Shown in pieces: positions 57,260 to 64,000 of a stretch of DNA of 64,000 bases. The notes beneath the pieces were generated by a model. The model was not told where the DNA came from, did no database searches, and saw only the letters and a list, made by a program, of their open reading frames with translations. The stretch is taken from the NCBI GenBank assembly GCA_027422505.1, contig JAPQWV010001596.1, forward strand, positions 16,479 to 80,478. The letters run 5' to 3'. The translations under genes were made by a program, and so were the position numbers. The stretch's first letter is position 1; each line of letters begins with the position of its first letter. The stretch is from Craterostigma plantagineum (taxonomy: Eukaryota > Streptophyta > Magnoliopsida > Lamiales > Linderniaceae).

Positions 57260-60200
57260 TTAATTCTTCCTCATGATAAGATCTTCAATCCTTGAATTCC
57301 CATTTTCCCTCTGATTCTCCACCACGAGCTTGGCCGACATCGCCAGAGATATCTTTCCACCGACCACTTCAATCATTTTGAGCGTCGAAATTTCTCCAAC
57401 GCCCCTTGGAATCTCAAGCAGTTGTTTGCAAGAACGAATCGTCAGAATCTCCAGCCTTTGTAAGATTTTACCACCGCCCTCGGACACCCAATCCGTCAGA
57501 AAAAGGTCCTGCAGAAAAAGGTACGTCAGCTTCGAAAATTCTTCGGAGCCCAATCTCCACTGTCGCCTTCGAAGCTGTTCTGCTTTAGCTTCAGCACTCG
57601 AAGGTTAGGCAACTTCCCTATCGTAATCATATCCTGAGAAGTGAGATGGATTCCTCTCAAGTTCAGCTTCTTTATCGTCGCTGGAAAACCAAGCTCGATA
57701 TTCTGTGGAGAAGAGAAAGGCGTGAGAACCCATATCTTCAGCTTCTCGAGCTTAAGCAGTTGCTCGAGGTTCTTAATCGAATGCGTCGCTCTTTCCACGC
57801 CGAAGTAAAAGATCCCCAACTTCTTAACGTTTGGGATCATCTTCGTCGTTGCTTCACTGCAATCCAAGTTCATAACGCGGCTGAAAGTTTCGAGGTTTGT
57901 TAGAGCAGCTGGGTTTTCTCCTTCTATATCTGGCAAGGCAGAGAAACAGAAAGACACAAGATGCCTTAACATCTGCATTGTCCAAATTTCGAAGGGGAGG
58001 ATTGTTTGGTAAGGTAAAGTTACTGAGGTCGAGGAGGAGGGTTCTTTCTGATGAATGATTAGGGTTTCGAGGTAACGAAGGTTCGATATGGAAGCGGGAA
58101 GCTCAGGCACGTGGCTGAGGGCGAGTAGGCTCAAGAGAAACAGTTTGAATATCTCCTCAGGGAAAGACTTGAATTCAACGTTTATTACGTCCAGCACTTT
58201 GAGCAGCGTGAATCTACCTATGGAAAGGAGCGGGAGAATCCTACCTCGCCCGAAGCATACGATGGTACGAGTATCTTCGGGGCACGAGCTGCAGATGCGT
58301 TCGAGGCTGTCCAAATCTGAGGTGGCCATCATTCTACTTCCAAAGATCGTTTCCTCACCAGAATGCTTTCTTACGACGTACTGAAAGAAATCCTCTTCTT
58401 GGGAATGTTCAGGGACATGCTTTTTCACGACGTACTGAAAGAAGTCCTCTTCTTGACCTTTCTTTATGCAGAAAGCCCTCACCTCGTCGTGCAAACTGCA
58501 GCTTTTGATTTCGCCATTGGACTTCATCTTAACGACAGAGATGAGATTTCTCTTAACAAGCTCGTGCAGATACTTCTCTGCTTCTTTGCTCGGTCCCTGC
58601 GAAAGAAGGCCTTCAGCTAGCCATCTCTTGGAGAGCCTCGAGACATTTATCTCGTAATCCTCAGGAAAAGCTCCCATGTAGAGGAAGCAACAACGAAGGC
58701 GATGGGAAGGCATTTGTAGCACAACGACATGACCGAAGAAAACATCTTATCTGCATATCCATCTTCTTCTTCGTTGACGTCTAAGTTGTTCAGCACGTCC
58801 AAGATTATCTTCCACTTATGCTGAGATTCGCCCAGCGTGGTCAAGATCCCGGCTAGCAGCACAATAACTAGCGGCCATCCGCCCGATCTTAGGGCTATCA
58901 GCCTTACGTAGTGCTTCAACCGTTTGGACATGGGTTGTGCTTAAACACCTTGTGCAAGAGAAGATCGTGGCTTTCTTCGAAGGACATGAGATTCATCTGA
59001 AGGTACATCGACTGATTAGGTACAGATCCAGCGGCAATTCGTTCCTGCCTTGTGGTCAGCAGAATTCGACCTCCATTGTTGTTGTCGGGCAATATCCTCA
59101 TCAAGAATCCCAATACCTCCATGCTCCACACATCGTCGAGAACGACGAGAAATTTCTTGCCTTTAAGTTCTTGTGTACGTACTGCTCGAGGGATTCGTCT
59201 CTCTTTCTGGGCTCACGAATATATGGTTCCATGGCTGTGGCGAGATGCTGGAGAACATCCTTAGCACTGTAATCTTCAGACACAGTTACCCAACAAAGGA
59301 TTTCGAATCGTTTAACGGTGGAGTCATCGTTGTAGAACTTTCGGGCGAGGGTTGTTTTCCCCAGGCCTGCCCTGCCCACTATTGGGACCACTTTGAGAGC
59401 ATATTGTGCATAAGATAATCCCATTACAAGACGCCTGAGCTTGTAAAACTCATCAGCGAGGCCGAATACTTTCTCTTTGCTGGCAGGTTCGATCTGTATT
59501 CTTGAATCCGATGAACGGTCACTTATTATGATGGATAGCAACGATTCAACGGCGATTGAGTCTCCTATGACGTTTTTTATCTTCTCCAACATGGACCTCA
59601 GCAGAATCGTTTTATCCGTAGATTCATCATCTGCTTCATCGACGACATCAAAACTACGCAACACATCCAAAACTTTCTGCCATCTATATCGAGATTTACC
59701 GAGCTTGGACAAGATTCCAGCAAGCAACGCAATGACCAGCGGCCATCCACCACATCTTATTGCTATCGACCTGACACAGTCCTTCAACTCATTTGGACAT
59801 ACTTTATGCCTAAACGCCTTGTGCACTAGAAGATCACGACTTTCTTCGAATGTCATGAGATTCATCTTAAGGTACTTCGACTCGTTAGGTACTGATCCTG
59901 CCGCAACTTGTTCCTGCCTTGTTGTTAGAAGAATCCGACCTCCATTGTTGTTATCTGGTAATACCCTCATCAAGAATTTCAACACCTCAATGCTCCTTAC
60001 ATCATCGAGCACGATAAGATATCTCTTCCCTTGCATATTCTTGCGCACGTACTGCTCAATCGACTCATCTCTGGGGCTCGCTAATGAATGGTTCCATCGC
60101 GATGGAAAGGAGGAGGAGAGCATCTCTAGCACTGTAATATTCGGACAAAGCGACCCAGCAACGAATATCAAACCATTTAGAGGTAATGGCATGGTTGTAG

Positions 60201-60741
60201 AAACTTCGGGCTAGTGTCGTCTTCCCCAGGCCTATCCTGCCCACTATTGGGACAACTTTGAGCGCAGACGATAATCCCATAACAAGGTGCTTAAGCTTGC
60301 AAAACTCATCGGCGAGACCGAATACTTTCTCTTTGCCGGTGAATTCGATCTGTATAGACTAGACTCTCCAACTACGACGTTTTCTAATTCCTCCACCACG
60401 GAGCTCATATCCTCGTTGGCTCTTCGCAGCTCAGTGCACAGTCCTCGCCATGAGCTTGCTACAGTTTTACTGCGGCCGCCTTCGTCGTCGGCGGCGGCAG
60501 ACGCCAGATGTCGTTCGATGACGTCTTCTGCTCTGTTTGCTTCTTCTCTAATCCGAGCTTGCAAGCCATCTGTGGCCTCATGGGGACGATCATCGAGAAA
60601 AGCTCGAAGAGTATCAGTGGATTCGCAGAGAGATTGGATGATCTCTTCATCGGTTAGATGTGAAGATGATAATATATGAAGCTGAACTTTGAGGTGTTCG
60701 ATAGTTTTTCCCAGCGAACATATTGCAGCATAGGCAGCCAT
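57260..60741 (-). CDS. NLR-3: R1-like CC-NLR with two nucleotide-binding modules
   Basis: Start MAAYAAICSLGKTIEHL at 60741. After the coiled coil (ARIREEANRAEDVIERHL) comes a first NB module: P-loop GRIGLGKTTLARS, RNBS-A CWVALSEYYSARDAL, kinase-2 RYLIVLDDVRS, GGRILLTTRQEQ and GLPL variant GGWPLVIALLAG. It stops before RNBS-D. In the same open frame a linker RSMLEKIKNVIGD leads to a second full module: GRAGLGKTTLARK, CWVTVSEDYSAKDVL, kinase-2, RILLTTRQER, GGWPLVIVLLAG, CFLYMGAFPEDYE, SLHDEVRAFC, then the LRR region to 57260. The second module and LRR nearly equal NLR-2. Frame changes near 60350, 60095, 59160, 58925, 58710 and 57545 each look like one missing base, but not the module junction. 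The first module has DDVRS where NLRs have DDVWS. Confidence 0.85.
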
Positions 60742-60983
60742 CCCAACTTCGACGCCTCGAATGATTGGATCTATTTGCCGTCTCCAGAATCCTCTACTGA
60801 ATCGACCCGACCCGAATCCAGAGACAACCCGACTCGATTTGGTGGAAGTGGAACACCTTTTTCTTTTGAAGCTTTCCATAAAGATGGAAACCTTTTTTCT
60901 TTTGAAGCTTTCCATAAAGATGGAATGGAATCTTATTATTTATTTATTTATTTTGGGTTTGCCGCTCTGTTTATTCTTCAGAT
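60742..60983. promoter_or_regulatory. Shared divergent promoter of NLR-3 and NLR-4
   Basis: Only 242 bp lie between the two start codons. The stretch holds two copies of a 36-bp direct repeat (CTTTTGAAGCTTTCCATAAA in each, starting about 60864 and 60900), and an AT-rich TTATTTATTTATTTATTTT run near 60933. On the minus strand the frame stays open through it, so NLR-3 could in theory start further upstream, at 60915. Confidence 0.6.
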
Positions 60984-63608
60984 ATGGCAGTAGTAGCAGC
61001 CTATGCATCTGTGCTCACTCTCATGCGTGCTTTGGACAGCGCTCTTCTGCCTCGTCTTCCTCGCAATCTTCCCAACAAATCGGAAATCGAAGCTCTGCGA
61101 GGGAGTTAGGTCAATTGCAGGAGTCTCTCGAGCTGCTTCATCCATCAAGCACGGCGATCCACGACTCAACAGTCGGGGAGATCCGTGAAGTCGTTAGGGA
61201 GGCAGATGATCTGGTCGATAGGTACGTAGTAGATCAGCTTCGTGGTGGAGAATCCGACGATGAATGCGACGATAACAGCCCATTCTGCGAAGAGATACAA
61301 GCGTTGATCGAAAGGATTGAGTCCGCGAATCAAGCGTTGATGGTGAGACGACGACGGCGGCGGATATAGACCACGGAGGGATGCTTCGGCCTCGCAAAAT
61401 CGTTCGAGAGCATCGAGAGCTGATGAGAACACTACTATGGCGGGATTTGACCAGCTGTTTACGAAGATCGAGGAAGACCTTACTGATGGAAATCCCAAGC
61501 GCGAGGTCATCCATATCGTGGGAATGGGAGGTTCTGGTAAGACAACCCTAGCTCAGCACATTTATAATCATGTAGATATAGTGGAGCACTTGACTTGCGC
61601 CTTTGGCTCGTGATTTCGCAAGAATTCGATGTTCGGGAAATCCTCTTAGGCCTACGACGCGACGGAGTTATTCCCGACGACGGTGTTCGTGATTTAGGAG
61701 AATGTTTTTACAGAACACTGAAAGGCAGAAGGTATTTCATAGTTATGGATGATGTGTGGAGTGCAATAGCTTGGGAAGAGCTGAAGCTTTCTTTCCAGAT
61801 GATGATAATGGAAGTCGAATCCTTATAACAACTAGGATACAGTCCGTAGCCAGTTCTTCCACGAAGAGCTATGGCGTTAATTTGCTTGATGAGGAAAGCG
61901 GTTGGAGATTGTTCTGTGAAAAGATCTTTGGACGCTACCGTACATGTCCCGGCGAATTGGAGGAATCTGGTAAGGAAATTATGAGAAGATGTAATGGACT
62001 TCCTCTTGCAATCACAGTAGTTGCTTCGTTCCTTTCCAATATGCGCCCGAATCTCACAATGTGGGAGGCCTTCGTGAGGAGAATGGACTCGGCTCTTGAT
62101 TTAGACTTTCATAAGAATTTGACAGGAATATGTCTCTAAGCTACAATGATTTGCCTATTCATCTCAAACTGTGCTTCATAAGCGTGACAGAATTTCCCAA
62201 AGACAGCCGTATGAAGTTCTAGGCTAGTCGAGCTGTGGTTTGCTGTTGGAATCGTGAAACCGATGGGTGATAAAAACATGGAAGAAGCTGCTGTAGAATA
62301 CGTCGAAGATCTGATCGGCAGAAGTATGGTTACGGCCGTTGAAAAAGGAAGCGGTGGAATATCAAAGCTTGTGCCATCCACGACATTTTGAGGCAAATAG
62401 GCATCAAAGAATCTCAAGGTGAGAGCTTTCTGCACTTTCCGAATGTTCAGGAAATACCATATTCGTCACTCAAATCTAAAACCTCGTGCTTCTTGTGCGG
62501 CAAAAGCGGGACTCAGGAGAAGTTTCAGTTGCATGAAGTCATCGTTGGTTCCCTATCATCAACTGCGTTGAATCCTACGGTCTGCGATGATTGTGCCTCT
62601 AAGTATCCGCAGCTCGATGGATCAAGATCTGTAAGGTTAGTCGAAAGGGTCCCACGACCAGTGTGTTGAAGTCCCCAAGTGACGAAATTAAGGTCCCTTT
62701 CGATTGGGGACCGTTTTTCGCTTTTACTCGAAAGAAAGTATTTGCATCTCCATCAACGGTCTCTCTACTTTGGAATTTACAGCGGTTGCATTTCCACGTA
62801 AGCGGCCAGGAGACAAAAATGGTATTATCCAAGATGTGGGAGATGCCACAGCTAGATACTTGCATTTACTACGCCATGAGCTGCCTGAACCTGAAGATAA
62901 GTGCTCCGAGGCTGTCTTGGCAACACCTAACTACGCTTAAGCTTGTAAAAATCTTACGTTTACGACAGAGGTTGTCAGAAGGATCCGAATCTAGTCAGAC
63001 TAAGTGTACTGTACGACCCCGACTCCAAAGAAGGAGAAGAACTAGACCTGCTCTTATTACAGCCTCGACGGACTCGAACTTTTCCAGAATCTTCGGGCTT
63101 TGAAATTGGCGTGCCGCAGGCGTTCCTTCGACATAAGAGACATACCCTTGGTAATGTCTTTGAATTGCATCTCCTTTCTCCACGTTATTTGAAAAAGTTA
63201 ACGTTGTGGATTGCAAACTTGCTTGGAAGACATGTCAGTGATTGGTTCGTTGCCTAACCTCGAATTGCTTAAACTGAAGAGGGATTCGTTTGTGGGGGAG
63301 GAGTGGTTGCATTACTGGCAAAGATGAATTTCAGCGGCTGAAGTACTTGAAACCTCGAAGACTTGGATCTCGTTTCTTGGAGTATGGATGCAGAAGATTG
63401 GGTCGACTTTCCTAGTCTTAGGAAGCTCGTACTCTTCGGTTTGCATCAGCTTGTGGAAATTCCGTGTTGCTTTTGACGATTACCTGATATGCAGGCTATA
63501 CATGCTAGCTTTTGTACTCAGTATGTTGTAGAGAGGGTGAAGCAGATCAAGGAGGAACAAGAATCGTGTTTAAATGAGAGCTTTCGTTGCTTTATTGGAG
63601 AGGAATGA
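60984..63608 (+). pseudogene. NLR-4: R1-like CC-NB-LRR gene with many frame breaks
   Basis: Start MAVVAAYASVLTLMRALDSA at 60984, then LPNKSEIEALREGVR, LQESLELLHPSSTAI, ADDLVDRYVVDQLRGGE, P-loop GMGGSGKTTLAQH, RRYFIVMDDVWS, GSRILITTRIQSVA, RCNGLPLAITVVA, SYNDLPIHLKLCF and LRR remnants such as LPNLELLKLKRDSF-like DSFVG, ending FRCFIGEE at 63608. It is plainly the paralogue of NLR-1, sharing SVAS, SGWRLFCEK and LSLSYNDLPIHLKLCF. I see about ten frame changes or stops, including several in the LRR part with lost and gained segments. That is more than any other gene here, so real decay is likely in addition to base-calling loss. Divergent partner of NLR-3. Confidence 0.78.
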
Positions 63609-64000
63609 ATCTTTTGCATAAAAGCGTTGTTGTATCATGTTTCATTATTATGGTGAGCGCTTCTATCGCCATTTCTTTCGTTTGCATTGGCCAGTTCTCT
63701 CACGTCTGGAAATTTGAAAGCTAGTTTCTTGATTGAGTGAGTTGCGTGTATATTTATCGATCAATAAGTTCTTGCGATGTTACTTACTTACTAGATATCT
63801 GTGTGTAATAAGCTTTATTTCAAGCTAAATATGGAGGGCAAGTTACGGTATTAAAACTAAATACGAGGACAAAAAAGAAGAATATGAAGGTATTATTTTG
63901 ACATTTGCAACAAATAGTAATGAATTTCATTTTCCTTCCAACAAATCTGAAAACAAGTCACGTGACGATCCATCATCAGCCATGTTCATTCGTCCTTCCT
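63609..64000. other. NLR-4 3' flank
   Basis: AT-rich sequence with no coding signal up to the window edge. Confidence 0.5.

Noticed and set aside
59477..60214. 245-residue plus-strand frame
   Set aside because: Antisense shadow of the NB module of NLR-3; it has no family features of its own.

Overview
This is nuclear DNA of a flowering plant. Genes are intron-rich with GT-AG introns, intergenic DNA is AT-rich and full of short transposons, and there are plant-only families (LBD/AS2 factor, P-class PPR protein, chloroplast thioredoxin m, R1-type CC-NB-LRR proteins). The R1-like NLRs suggest an asterid, perhaps Lamiales; that is inference, not proof.

Layout. 1-9.2 kb: 5' part of a LEO1/VIP4 gene (-), a dentin-sialophosphoprotein-like gene (+) and a PPR gene (-). 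9.4-13.6 kb: a gene or fragment resembling the plant Ptta/En-Spm transposase C-terminal domain, then a non-autonomous Mutator-like element with an internal tandem array. 13.6-22.3 kb: housekeeping genes for SNAP33-type t-SNARE, ribosomal protein eL42, an AAMP-like WD40 protein and TIM9, with two inverted Stowaway MITEs. 24.0-26.7 kb: NLR-1 (-). 26.8-36.5 kb: a probable large non-autonomous Helitron holding beta-galactosidase exons, an aldose-1-epimerase fragment split by a solo LTR, and a thioredoxin m gene. 36.8-39.4 kb: NLR-2 (+). 39.6-53 kb: a small unknown protein, PB1 protein, LBD factor and UBX protein genes among several MITEs and a second solo LTR. 53.5-56.8 kb: eIF3c. 57.3-63.6 kb: NLR-3 (-) and NLR-4 (+), head to head.

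The main result concerns the NLRs. NLR-1 and NLR-4 are one paralogous type; NLR-2 and NLR-3 are another. NLR-3/NLR-4 are divergent with 242 bp between start codons. NLR-1/NLR-2 are also divergent, and removing the proposed Helitron would leave about 470 bp between them. The window therefore seems to hold two inverted copies of one divergent NLR pair. One copy is split by a Helitron in its shared promoter; the other has a second nucleotide-binding module fused in frame into NLR-3.

Caution on reading frames: at least a dozen single-base breaks occur in conserved genes (eIF3c, SNAP33, TIM9, AAMP, thioredoxin m, PPR), and those I could resolve look like one missing base, often in or next to a homopolymer. 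This looks like residual assembly error, so a frameshift alone does not show that a gene is dead. All exon limits are read by eye from splice consensus and family knowledge; no database search was run.
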